A DNA stretch of 64,000 nt from Hyphomonadaceae bacterium (GTDB taxonomy: Bacteria; Pseudomonadota; Alphaproteobacteria; Caulobacterales; Hyphomonadaceae): NCBI GenBank assembly GCA_016714495.1, contig JADKDU010000001.1, positions 1 to 64,000 on the forward strand. Direction: 5' to 3'. The translations under genes were made by a program, and so were the position numbers. Below, piece by piece: positions 1 through 8,270 of this stretch (its first letter is position 1; each line of letters opens with the position of its first letter). The notes beneath the pieces were generated by a model. It did not search any database. It saw only the letters and a program-made list of their open reading frames with translations, and was not told where the DNA came from.

Positions 1-720
1 ATATGCTATCTTGGCCACGACCTTCGTGGCTTCGCCCCGCGTCGCGTAGACGCCCAGCACATCGCCCCCTTTGTCCTGCGGAGCTTGGACTCGAGACAGC
101 GTCCATCGTAGGTCCTTTCCTTTCGTCAGCCGAAAGAGCCGTCCGTTGGTTCGGCAGAAGTACTCTGAAGGCCCTTCCAGAGAGATCCACTTGCAATCAG
201 CACCTGACAGCAGTCGTTGCCGAAGCGCCTCCTGCTGCTTGGCTCTGGTCTCCTTCCAGGACCGCTCCTGCTCGACGCGCATGCGTTCGGATTCGAGTTC
301 AGAAAACTCAGACAGCGCACGTATGATTGCAGACATCTCCGTACCGGCGTCTCGCTCGAGCTTGTATCGAGCGAGACATGCCGCCTGCATTCGGCTGTCC
401 GGATACAGGTCGTACCTTTCCTCTTGAATCGCGCGAAGTCTCTGTTCGACATCAGTCTGTGTGAGCCGAGCGCCCGGCACGGGGTTCAGATACTGCCGGA
501 GGTCTTCGATCGGAATCCAGGTGGTCGCAGCCGCAGTCAACTCAGCGTCTCTAAGCCCATCCCATTTCTCCCATGGACCAACTGGCCGATCGACAGCGCG
601 CAGAATTTCCCTGGCGAGCTTTGCAATGGAAAATGGATCACGAACGTGGCGAAGAGAGGGACTCCTCACGTAGTCAGTCAGCAGCGAGCGTATTGAGCTA
701 AGACGATGATCTTCAGTCAT
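1..720 (-). CDS. Hypothetical protein, 3' end outside the window
   Basis: An uninterrupted leftward frame starts at the ATG at 720-718 and stays open for 240 codons to the window edge, so the C-terminus is missing. The protein begins MTEDHRLSSIRSLL. It has a charged, probably helical middle (a run like LERDAGTEMSAIIRALSEFSELESERMRVEQERSW, broken here as LERDAGTEMSAIIRALSEF then SELESERMRVEQERSW) and a C-terminal part with aromatic and basic residues (CKWISLEGPSEYF, GRLFRLTKGKDLRW). No signal peptide or membrane segment is visible, and I do not recognise the family. It diverges from the giant exonuclease-helicase gene across 262 bases, so the two may share a control region and belong to the same island. 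That it is a real gene is fairly sure from the long open frame. The function is unknown. Confidence 0.7.
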   Translation of the reverse strand, partial: MTEDHRLSSIRSLLTDYVRSPSLRHVRDPFSIAKLAREILRAVDRPVGPWEKWDGLRDAELTAAATTWIPIEDLRQYLNPVPGARLTQTDVEQRLRAIQEERYDLYPDSRMQAACLARYKLERDAGTEMSAIIRALSEFSELESERMRVEQERSWKETRAKQQEALRQRLLSGADCKWISLEGPSEYFCRTNGRLFRLTKGKDLRWTLSRVQAPQDKGGDVLGVYATRGEATKVVAKIAY

Positions 721-982
721 GGGCTAGTACCCTCCCCTGTGATGCTCCACATGCCGTAGCGGCCCGATCAAATGCCGAGCGATCCACGATCCCAACCGGA
801 CAAGCGCGGCATCTCAGCTGGCGATTAGATTGGGCCGCGTAGAATGACGGAGATCAAACTCGACCTTGTGGACGACCAACCTGATAGGCAGGTTGAGAGA
901 ACGCGCTGGCCGCTGAATACTTGCATCACTAGCCGAACTGCTTCCTAATCTTGTAGCCCGCCCAGGGACACGGACTCAACCA

Positions 983-3781
983 GTGCCGAATACCCCACTC
1001 CCTATGCTCGCACTCTCCAGCACACTCCTGGCGCGATGCGTCTCGATAGATCTCGAGGTTGATCCAAGATCGGCCCGCGTCTTCGCATTCGCCGCTGTCA
1101 ACAACAACAAATCAGAACCGCTAGTCTTCCGAGGCGGAAATCCAGACGACGCCCTGGAGAGGCTGGATGCCTTCGTCTCAGATTGCGATCACCTGATCGG
1201 GCACAACATTCTGCGGTTCGATCTGCCCCACCTTATGGCGTTACGGCCGCGCCTTGCGACGCTGGGAAAATCACCGATTGATACGTTGTGGCTGAATCCC
1301 CTAGCCTTCCCGCGCAACCCTTACCACCACCTAGTGAAGCACTATCATGATGGCCGGCTTCAGACAGGACACATCAATCATCCGGAGCTCGACGCACAGC
1401 TCGTTTTCAAACTGCTGGATGATCAGCTTGCAGCATTTGCCCGGTTGAACCTCGAACATCCTGACGCGCTACTGGCCTATCACTACCTCGCGACGCGATC
1501 GGAAGCTCACTCCGGATTCGACGCTGTCTTCAGAACATGCCGTGCATGTCCGACTCCCTCCAGCGAAGAGGCGCGCGCCGCCATTCAACGGCTCCTCGCC
1601 GGCCGAGCGTGTGCTGCCCAGACAACTGCAGTGCTTGAGCACGTGAGTAACCCGAACGAGGGCTGGCCACTGGCCTATGCCTTGTCGTGGATATCGGTTT
1701 CGGGCGGTGACTCGGTCATGCCGCCTTGGGTTCGTGCCCAGTTTCCTGACGCCGCGCGGATTGTGCGAGAATTGCGAGACTCGGCGTGCGGCAGCAACGA
1801 TTGCGCCTGGTGCCGGGAAAAGAACGATCCCAAGCAGGCACTCTCACGATGGTTCGGCTTCGACAACTTTAGACCCCAGCCGATGGATGAGCATGGGCGT
1901 CCTCTCCAGGAGCGCATCGTTGACGAAGCCATGCGTGGGCGAAGCATACTTGGTATATTGCCAACCGGGACCGGCAAGTCAGTCTGCTATCAGGTTCCGG
2001 CGCTCAGCAAGTTCGACAAGACAGGCGTTTTGTCCGTCGTGATCTCGCCTCTGGTGGCGCTAATGGCCGACCAAGTGCAGGGTCTAGCGCGCGTAGGCAT
2101 CACCTCTGCGGTCACTGTGAATGGCACGCTGTCGATGCCCGAACGCCAGCACGCGCTCGACCGCGTTCGATTGGGCGACGCCGCCATGCTGCTGATTTCA
2201 CCTGAACAGCTGCGCAGCAAATCCGTTCGATCCGTATTGGCCCAGCGCGAGGTTGGCCTCTGGGTGCTGGACGAGGCCCATTGCGTGTCGAAGTGGGGCC
2301 ACGACTTCCGACCTGACTATCGATACATCAGCCGTTTCATCCGCGAGTTCTCCGGCGACCGAACCCCTGCTCCGGTATTGTGCCTCACAGCGACCGCCAA
2401 ACCCGAGGTCGTGCGGGATATTCGCGAGCACTTCAAGACGAGGCTCAATGCCGACTTGCTGCTGCTTGATGGCGGCGCAGTCCGCACGAACCTCACCTTC
2501 AATGTGTTGCCAACGCAAAAGGAAACCAAGCTCTCCGACATTCTTGATGCGATCGAAGGCGCGCTTCCGCCTGAGGGTGCATCGGGAGCAATTGTCTACT
2601 GTGCCACGCGGCGCGAGACGGAACGAGTTGCGGACTTCCTGAAGCAACAGAACCTGTCTGCTGAGCCTTTCCACGCCGGCATGACTTCGGAAGAAAAGAG
2701 GGACATTCAGGAACGCTTCAGAACTGGATCACTTCGAATCATCGCCGCGACAAACGCCTTCGGCATGGGCATCGACAAGCCAGACATTCGCCTGGTCGTG
2801 CATGGCGATATCCCGGGGTCTCTCGAAAACTACCTCCAAGAGGCGGGACGTGCTGGTCGTGACAGGGCGCCGGCCAAGTGCGTTCTGCTCTTCGCGGAAG
2901 AGGATATCGAGCGCCAGTTCTCGATGTCAGCGCGGTCACGGCTGGAACGTCATGAGATCGGCGCCATTCTGAAGGCGCTCCGACGGATCGACATCAAGAC
3001 AGGCAAGAGCGGCGAAGTGGTCGCAACCTCAGGCGAGATCGTACGATCAGAGCTGGATCGTGAGTTCGACCGCGACAGCACAACCGATGACACACGCGTC
3101 AAGACGGCGGTGTCCTGGTTGGAGGAAGCATCGCTCCTCACGCGCGAAGAAAACCGGGTTCAGGTCTTTCCGTCGTCTCTGCGCGTTTCCACTTTAGAAG
3201 AGGCCACCGCAATCCTCGACAAATCGGCGATGACCGAAGCGCGCCGGAATCAGCTGATCAGCATTGTTCATCATCTGATGACTGCGCCACGCGATTCGGG
3301 CATTTCTACCGATGAACTGAGCAGCGTGACCGGTCTGAGCGGAAGCGGGCTCAACAAGGCCTTGACGGACTTGGAAACGCTCGGGATCGCACGCAACGAT
3401 ACAGCGATCACTGTGTTTTTGCATTCAGGCGTCGAGGGCCAATCCTCCCAACGCCTGGAACAAGCCTCGAGGCTCGAGGCGGATCTCATCGCACTGATGA
3501 GAGAACTGAACCCCGATGCAGATGATCTGCAGCATTTCCCGCTTCACCTTCCGATCGCATGCCAAACCCTGCGCGATAAAGGTCACTCTGTCGTCCGTCC
3601 CGATATCATCGACAAGATTCTGGGTAGCCTGACGCAGGACGGGCGCGATGAGGACGGCGGCTCGGGCAGCATTCACAGGCGAAGAGTCACATCGACCACA
3701 AGCCTGATAAGACTTCAGCGGTCATGGTCAGCGCTGGAGCGCACTTCGTCTCTCCCGCCAGGCAGCTCGGCTCCTGCTTGA
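983..3781 (+). CDS. DEDD exonuclease-RecQ helicase (N-terminal part of a broken giant fusion gene)
   Basis: ATP-dependent 3'-5' DNA helicase with an N-terminal nuclease-like domain. Residues about 20-160 look like a DEDD exonuclease: D-L-E near residue 23, GHN...FD in LIGHNILRFD, and a late Asp in HPELDAQL. A Cys cluster (CGSNDCAWC) follows near 267-276. The RecQ core has Walker A LPTGTGKS (~325), DEAH-C (~429), LTATA, and the motif VI region EAGRAGRD (~621), then a winged-helix-like RQC region. The start is GTG at 983; an ATG at 1004 is possible. The last ~15 residues look out of frame: the adjacent frame reads LRLSRQAARLLLEHLLGK straight into the next entry, so the stop at 3781 is probably an indel artefact near 3745-3765. 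I recall large RecQ-family proteins of ~1,700 residues with this layout plus a UvrD-type half. Helicase identity is firm, the nuclease call moderate. Confidence 0.88.
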   Translation: MPNTPLPMLALSSTLLARCVSIDLEVDPRSARVFAFAAVNNNKSEPLVFRGGNPDDALERLDAFVSDCDHLIGHNILRFDLPHLMALRPRLATLGKSPIDTLWLNPLAFPRNPYHHLVKHYHDGRLQTGHINHPELDAQLVFKLLDDQLAAFARLNLEHPDALLAYHYLATRSEAHSGFDAVFRTCRACPTPSSEEARAAIQRLLAGRACAAQTTAVLEHVSNPNEGWPLAYALSWISVSGGDSVMPPWVRAQFPDAARIVRELRDSACGSNDCAWCREKNDPKQALSRWFGFDNFRPQPMDEHGRPLQERIVDEAMRGRSILGILPTGTGKSVCYQVPALSKFDKTGVLSVVISPLVALMADQVQGLARVGITSAVTVNGTLSMPERQHALDRVRLGDAAMLLISPEQLRSKSVRSVLAQREVGLWVLDEAHCVSKWGHDFRPDYRYISRFIREFSGDRTPAPVLCLTATAKPEVVRDIREHFKTRLNADLLLLDGGAVRTNLTFNVLPTQKETKLSDILDAIEGALPPEGASGAIVYCATRRETERVADFLKQQNLSAEPFHAGMTSEEKRDIQERFRTGSLRIIAATNAFGMGIDKPDIRLVVHGDIPGSLENYLQEAGRAGRDRAPAKCVLLFAEEDIERQFSMSARSRLERHEIGAILKALRRIDIKTGKSGEVVATSGEIVRSELDREFDRDSTTDDTRVKTAVSWLEEASLLTREENRVQVFPSSLRVSTLEEATAILDKSAMTEARRNQLISIVHHLMTAPRDSGISTDELSSVTGLSGSGLNKALTDLETLGIARNDTAITVFLHSGVEGQSSQRLEQASRLEADLIALMRELNPDADDLQHFPLHLPIACQTLRDKGHSVVRPDIIDKILGSLTQDGRDEDGGSGSIHRRRVTSTTSLIRLQRSWSALERTSSLPPGSSAPA

Positions 3782-3797
3782 ACATCTGCTTGGCAAA

Positions 3798-5168
3798 GTG
3801 CCGAAGGGTGTACGCGGCAAGGACATCCAGGTGGAAACCACTCTGGGTGACGTTGTTGCCGCTGTGAAGAATGATGCCGTCTTGTTCAGCGAAGTGCAGA
3901 ACGCGACGAAGCTCACCGATCGCGCAATGATGTCGCTTCATGAGCTGGAGGTGGTGACGCTCGGCAAAGGGCTGACGGTGTTCCGCCCCGCCATGACCCT
4001 CTATCTGCGACGCGGGTCCACGAAGTTCGCACAAAAGGACTATGCGCCCCTCGATGAGCACTACGAGGAAAAGACACTGCAAACGCATGTGATTGCGACC
4101 TATGCCAAGATGGGTATCGACTCTATCGACAAGGCCCAGCAGCTTTCTGAAGACTACTTTGTCTTGGATCGCGATACATTCGTGCGCCGTTGGTTGCCCG
4201 GACGCACGACCGAAATCCGCCGCCAGACAACCGGCGAATCCTGGCAGCGCATTGTCGAGGTCCTGGACAACCCTACCCAACAAAAGATCGTGTCCGACGA
4301 CGGGAGAGGACAAACGTTCTGGTTCTGCCGGTCCAGGGTCTGGCAAACACGCGTGCTGGTTCACCGGATCGCGTATCTCGTTCGAGTCAAGCGAGAGGAT
4401 CCCAGCGGGATCCTGGTTCTGAGTTACAATCGACACGCAGCAGCTGAGATACGCACTCGGCTAAGGAACCTGCTCGGGGATGATGCGCAGCACGTGACAA
4501 TCTCAACCTGCCACGCGTTGGCGATGCGACTGGTTGGCGCGAGTTTTTCGAAGAGAACTGCAGACGCGAGTTACTTCAAGAGCGTCATGACAGAGGCCGT
4601 GGAGCACCTCCATGGTAGCGGCCTCTCGCCATCAGAAGCGGAAGCTCAACGCGACACGCTCATCCAAGGTTTTCGATGGATTCTGGTGGACGAGTATCAG
4701 GACATAGGCCCAGACGAATACGCCCTGATTTCAGCAGTCGCTGGCCGTTCGCTTGATGATGACGATCTTCGGTTGAGTCTTTTCGCAGTCGGCGATGATG
4801 ACCAGAATATCTACGCCTTCGCTGGCGCGTCCATTACCTACATTCGCCGCTTCGAAGAAGACTACAAGGCCAAGCCTGCATTCCTTGTCGAGAACTATCG
4901 CTCAACCCGACACATCGTTGAGACGGCGAACGCGGTGATTGCTGGGGCAAGGAACCGCCTCAAAGACGGCCACCCCATCACCGTTGATCGTCGGCGCGAG
5001 AAGGACGATCCGGGAGGAGTGCTTGAGAAGCTCGATCCGGTCGCCACGGGGCGCGTGCAGCTCCTGCAATGTTCTGCGGGACCCGGCGCACAGGCGATGG
5101 CCGCCGTGGATGAACTGATCCGACTATCGCATTTGATCCCGGATGGTCATGGGCCCGAACCGCCATAA
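3798..5168 (+). CDS. UvrD/PcrA-type SF1 helicase half, first fragment (continuation of the RecQ fusion)
   Basis: Superfamily I helicase segment. Clear motifs are ILVLSYNRHAAAEIR (Ia region), ILVDEYQD (Walker B, ~residue 295), FAVGDDDQNIYAFAGAS (motif III) and FLVENYRST (motif IV). The Walker A loop is scrambled: near 4300-4360 this frame reads DDGRGQTFWFCRSRVWQTRVLVHR. Restoring one base at each of three short homopolymers gives a normal NVLVLAGPGSGKTRVLVHR. The three losses cancel, so the frame stays open. The GTG at 3798 is probably not a start, because good coding sense (RQAARLLLEHLLGK) continues upstream in the same frame. The stop at 5166-5168 is caused by a further indel near 5150; the next frame resumes with ARTAIIARNWRQLEYARAYAE. 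Most likely this is the middle of one giant protein. Confidence 0.8.
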   Translation: MPKGVRGKDIQVETTLGDVVAAVKNDAVLFSEVQNATKLTDRAMMSLHELEVVTLGKGLTVFRPAMTLYLRRGSTKFAQKDYAPLDEHYEEKTLQTHVIATYAKMGIDSIDKAQQLSEDYFVLDRDTFVRRWLPGRTTEIRRQTTGESWQRIVEVLDNPTQQKIVSDDGRGQTFWFCRSRVWQTRVLVHRIAYLVRVKREDPSGILVLSYNRHAAAEIRTRLRNLLGDDAQHVTISTCHALAMRLVGASFSKRTADASYFKSVMTEAVEHLHGSGLSPSEAEAQRDTLIQGFRWILVDEYQDIGPDEYALISAVAGRSLDDDDLRLSLFAVGDDDQNIYAFAGASITYIRRFEEDYKAKPAFLVENYRSTRHIVETANAVIAGARNRLKDGHPITVDRRREKDDPGGVLEKLDPVATGRVQLLQCSAGPGAQAMAAVDELIRLSHLIPDGHGPEPP

Positions 5169-5236
5169 TCGCCCGAAACTGGAGGCAGCTCGAGTACGCC
5201 CGCGCCTATGCCGAGGCTGCGGGCCTCCCGGTCGAG

Positions 5237-5995
5237 ATGGCGAACGAAAGACTGCCAAGCATATGGCGACTCCGCGAGATGCAACACCTCGCGGACACAT
5301 TGCGGCATAACTCGGCTCAACTCGTCGGCGCGGCCGACCTCGCCGCTGCGCTGCGAAGTCTGCGGCCAAATCAGTGGACCAAGTTGATCGAACAGGGCGT
5401 GACAGAGCTTGGTCAGGAACTGTCTGATAAGAAGATGCCTGCCTTGGACGTGATCGAGTGGCTGGCCGAATGGGCGCACGACACCCGCGGCGCACAGCGC
5501 GGTTTACTCTTGCTCACCGCACACCGCGCTAAGGGGTTGGAGTTTGATGATGTGGTCATCATCGACAGCGAATGGAGTCGCCTCTCCAAGGACGAAGATC
5601 CAGACGCTCCTCGGCGACTATTCTATGTGGCCATGACCCGCGCGCGACGGAGCCTATCCATCGTCACTGCCGGGGAACAGAACTTCTTGGATGCAGGCAT
5701 TCACTCCATTGTTCGACGGCGCATTATACCAGATGCGAACGCCGCGCCCGCGGTCCTACGCAGATACCAGATGCCTGAGGTTCAGATGGTAGACCTGTCA
5801 TACGCGGGACGCCTCGATGCTGGAAATCCTGCCCTCGACGCGATCAAGGCGGCTCAGGTAGGAGATCCCATCAGCCTGGCGCATGAAGGCGGAAGATGGT
5901 TGGTCAAAGACGAAGAAATCGAACAGTCGGGCGGATGGCCCAGCGGTTTGTTGCCCAGAGGGCTGCGACTGCTCCGGGGAAACGATTGGCGCTGA
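5237..5995 (+). CDS. UvrD-type SF1 helicase half, second fragment
   Basis: C-terminal half of the SF1 helicase. LLLLTAHRAKGLEFDDVVIID is motif V and RRLFYVAMTRARRSL is motif VI (~residues 128-140 of this frame). Coding sense begins upstream of the ATG at 5237, in the stretch directly after the stop at 5168, so the ATG is internal. The end is also displaced. The frame ending at 6093 carries a plausible natural C-terminus (ALIIRWRRSDRDEAF, DEWEVILPELVFG), implying one more indel around 5920-5990. With the two preceding entries this gives a gene of about 5.1 kb and 1,700 residues, 983-6093. Whether the breaks are sequencing errors or true decay cannot be decided from the sequence alone. Confidence 0.78.
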   Translation: MANERLPSIWRLREMQHLADTLRHNSAQLVGAADLAAALRSLRPNQWTKLIEQGVTELGQELSDKKMPALDVIEWLAEWAHDTRGAQRGLLLLTAHRAKGLEFDDVVIIDSEWSRLSKDEDPDAPRRLFYVAMTRARRSLSIVTAGEQNFLDAGIHSIVRRRIIPDANAAPAVLRRYQMPEVQMVDLSYAGRLDAGNPALDAIKAAQVGDPISLAHEGGRWLVKDEEIEQSGGWPSGLLPRGLRLLRGNDWR

Positions 5996-6280
5996 TTATC
6001 CGTTGGCGCAGGTCGGACAGAGACGAGGCCTTTCAGAACAGCATGCGTCGCGATGAATGGGAGGTCATTCTCCCTGAGTTGGTTTTTGGCTAGGGCAGCT
6101 TGGGCGAGTGTGCACGACTGACGCCCAGCCGGACGCCGAGAGGCAGAGGCTGGTGAATGCAAACATGAGACGTGCACAACTGTGAACAGCCCCCGAAAGA
6201 TGACCCCTCCGCTTCCCGTCAAATCACTCTTGTAGGGCGCCTATCGGCGTCGCGACCCATTCCGATTCACAGTCCAGGTG

Positions 6281-6320
6281 CATTCCCCACCCTTTCCGGC
6301 CATTTCCGACCATTTCCCAC
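6281..6320. repeat. Four tandem 10-bp units upstream of the excisionase-like gene
   Basis: Four consecutive 10-bp units follow the pattern C-(A/C)-T-T-(T/C)-C-C-N-N-C: CATTCCCCAC, CCTTTCCGGC, CATTTCCGAC, CATTTCCCAC. The period equals one helical turn, and the array lies about 80 bases upstream of the excisionase-like start. It could be a cooperative protein-binding site such as Xis or integrase arm sites; that role is inference. The remaining sequence between 6094 and 6397 shows no gene. Confidence 0.4.
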
Positions 6321-6397
6321 TCGGTTCCCAAGCCATGGTTGGGGTGCAGGCTTCAATCGTAAACTCGAGAGAACCGAGCCGAGAACGAATACCTCAG

Positions 6398-6691
6398 ATG
6401 AACATTCAGCGCCCTTTTGTCGGACCTATCGAATGTCTGCCTGTGGAAGAATGGGCAGTCCGCCTCCGCGTTAGCTCTGACCATTTTCGTCGGATTTACA
6501 CGGGGCGCGTCATGCACCTAGGCGCCAATCTCAGAATATATGCCGCCGATCTCCACGAATGGCTTGACGCGCAGGGTGCTCAGGATTCCAACCAAGACTC
6601 GTGGAACGGCGTCGGCGAAACGCACGCTGGCGAAGGGAGGGAGAGGCCCAATGCCCAAGAAGGCCCACTTCGCAGGCGTGCAGCGCGTTAA
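6398..6691 (+). CDS. Small DNA-binding protein, excisionase/AlpA-like
   Basis: A 97-residue protein from the ATG at 6398. Its core (VEEWAVRLRVSSDHFRRIY...NLRIYAADLHEWLDAQG) has the layout of a MerR/AlpA-type winged helix, as in excisionases. It ends inside the integrase gene, overlapping by 41 bases in another frame, the usual xis-int arrangement. The frame is open further upstream (to 6278), but that part is low-complexity Pro/Phe sequence and unlikely to be coding. The C-terminal ~25 residues are translated through the integrase ribosome-binding site and look unconserved. Family assignment is moderate and rests on size, motif and neighbour. Confidence 0.6.
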   Translation: MNIQRPFVGPIECLPVEEWAVRLRVSSDHFRRIYTGRVMHLGANLRIYAADLHEWLDAQGAQDSNQDSWNGVGETHAGEGRERPNAQEGPLRRRAAR

Positions 6692-7784
6692 GCAGCGCGA
6701 CGCCAAAGGGAACGTCATCGCGATCCGCAACTACCACCGCGCCACCAAGACACGCCTGCCCGACGACTATGGCTCGCCCGCTTTCGCGATCGCGTGGGCA
6801 AAGGCGGAGACGTCTGCCGCAGTGGTGACCAAAGCCGTCTCCCCCCGGGAGACTTACGGCGGGCTCTGCCGCGCATTCGCCGACGACGACAATCCCGACT
6901 GGATCAAGCTCGCCCCCAACACGCAACGCGATTATCGCAAGTGCATGGCCTGGATGAACCGGCAGGGCGCAGATCCCCGCCCCGCCGCCGGTCTCTCGCA
7001 GGAACGCTGCGAGATTCTTCTGGACAAAGCGGTAAAGGAACTCGGCCATCGGCAGGGCGTGTACATCCTGCAGTTCAACCGCCGCCTATACGGCTGGGTG
7101 CTTGAGCGTGCCGCTCGCCAGAAGATCTGGGGCGACAAGAACCCATGGGCCGAAATTCCGACACCAGCGAAGCCACGCGCGGCCATCGGCGCGATCAAGC
7201 GCAATCGGCCGTGGAAGCCGGAGGAAGTTGTTGAGGTGCTATTCGCCGCGCCTCTGGGCTTGCGCCGGGCTTACGTATTGGGCGTTTCGGGGCTTGATGG
7301 TTCGACCATGGTGGGCCTCACCTGGGACGATTGGAACTCCAAGGAAGGCGGGTTTTCGGCAGAGCGGGTGAAAACCGGCGCGGAGGGCTACATCAACGTG
7401 CTGCCGCTGTTCCGCATGTTCCTTGAGGAAGGCGAGCGCCCCTCGGCTGCGATCGTCACCAATCAGCACGGCCAGCCGTTCAAAACGGCGAACACGCTGC
7501 AGACCCGTTCAAGCGACTTCCTGGCGGGGCTTGCGAAGAAGGGCGTTGTCGGCCCTGGCCTAACACTGCACGGGCTGCGTCACACCCTGGAAAAGCGGTG
7601 GCAGAAGTTGGCGGCACGCCTAGGCGCTATCCAGATGGCGCTGCAGCACGCCACACCCGCAATGTCGTTGCACTATTCGGCAGCCGCCGATAAGAAGCGG
7701 GCGCTGCGGGACACCACGTCCGCACTGGAAAACTGGTTCGGTTTGTCAAAAGCCGACGACGCGGTTAGTAAAACGACCCACTAG
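6651..7784 (+). CDS. int: Tyrosine recombinase / phage-type integrase
   Basis: Site-specific recombinase of the tyrosine family, 377 residues from the ATG at 6651, which follows a strong GGGAGGGAGAGG ribosome-binding site. The open frame reaches back to 6540 but that part overlaps the excisionase-like gene. The N-terminal half is an arm/core-binding region (YGGLCRAF, TQRDYRKCMAWMNR). The catalytic domain keeps LHGLRHT (~306-312), the LQHATP histidine and the nucleophile in SLHYS (~341). The first catalytic Arg, expected in a G-L-R-x-S/G-E type motif, is replaced: the sequence reads GLDGSTMVGLTWDDW near residue 213. It reads toward tRNA-Cys 32 bases downstream, so that tRNA is the obvious candidate attachment site, although the element would then lie on its 5' side. 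Confidence 0.87.
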   Translation: MPKKAHFAGVQRVKQRDAKGNVIAIRNYHRATKTRLPDDYGSPAFAIAWAKAETSAAVVTKAVSPRETYGGLCRAFADDDNPDWIKLAPNTQRDYRKCMAWMNRQGADPRPAAGLSQERCEILLDKAVKELGHRQGVYILQFNRRLYGWVLERAARQKIWGDKNPWAEIPTPAKPRAAIGAIKRNRPWKPEEVVEVLFAAPLGLRRAYVLGVSGLDGSTMVGLTWDDWNSKEGGFSAERVKTGAEGYINVLPLFRMFLEEGERPSAAIVTNQHGQPFKTANTLQTRSSDFLAGLAKKGVVGPGLTLHGLRHTLEKRWQKLAARLGAIQMALQHATPAMSLHYSAAADKKRALRDTTSALENWFGLSKADDAVSKTTH

Positions 7785-7816
7785 TCCGTCGAAAAAGTTT
7801 GCCAAAACAACGGTGA

Positions 7817-7890
7817 GGCCTCGTGGCGGAGTGGTGACGCAGAGGACTGCAAATCCTTGCACCCCGGTTCGATTCCGGGCGAGGCCTCCA
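7817..7890 (+). tRNA. tRNA-Cys (GCA)
   Basis: Full cloverleaf of 74 bases. The acceptor stem GGCCTCG pairs with CGAGGCC, the anticodon loop CTGCAAA has anticodon GCA, the T arm is CCCGG-TTCGATT-CCGGG, and the 3' CCA is encoded. It sits 32 bases after the integrase stop. Confidence 0.96.
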
Positions 7891-8020
7891 AATTCGGCTT
7901 TCCAAACGCAAACCGCGAAATTTGTGGGAATGCGTTAGCGTTAACCTCTCATTTACCGACGCGGCGCATGTTGGCCCTGTCTTCCCTTGAAGACACCCCA
8001 CCATCACCCAAAACGCCTTT

Positions 8021-8051
8021 GCGGGAGCCTCGGCTCCCGCCTCTTCTTTTG
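8021..8051 (+). terminator. Rho-independent terminator after tRNA-Cys
   Basis: Perfect 9-bp stem GCGGGAGCC / GGCTCCCGC with a TC loop, followed by the T-rich tail CTCTTCTTTT. It separates tRNA-Cys from tRNA-Asn. Confidence 0.75.
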
Positions 8052-8171
8052 CTTGGGGTTCTATGATTTTCGGTGTGAATAGTTCGCTGTGGCGACGGAT
8101 CCGGCTTTCGAGCTGCGCAGCGCTATTGAACCGCCCCCCCTCGGCGGTTATACCCCCGCCTCCAACCGTGC

Positions 8172-8247
8172 TCCCTGATAGCTCAGTTGGTAGAGCATTC
8201 GACTGTTAATCGAATGGTCGCTGGTTCGAGTCCAGCCCGGGGAGCCA
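8172..8247 (+). tRNA. tRNA-Asn (GTT)
   Basis: A 76-base cloverleaf with D arm AGCTCAGTTGGTAGAGC, anticodon loop CTGTTAA (GTT), T arm GCTGG-TTCGAGT-CCAGC and encoded CCA. The acceptor stem is weaker than usual: TCCCTGA against CCGGGGA gives a T-G wobble at pair 5 and an A-C mismatch at pair 7, although every other feature is normal. Confidence 0.92.
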
Positions 8248-8270
8248 TTCTACCCTTCAGGGGCGGTGCT

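Noticed and set aside
6281..6320. CRISPR array
   Set aside because: Units are 10 bp without spacers; no cas genes in the window.
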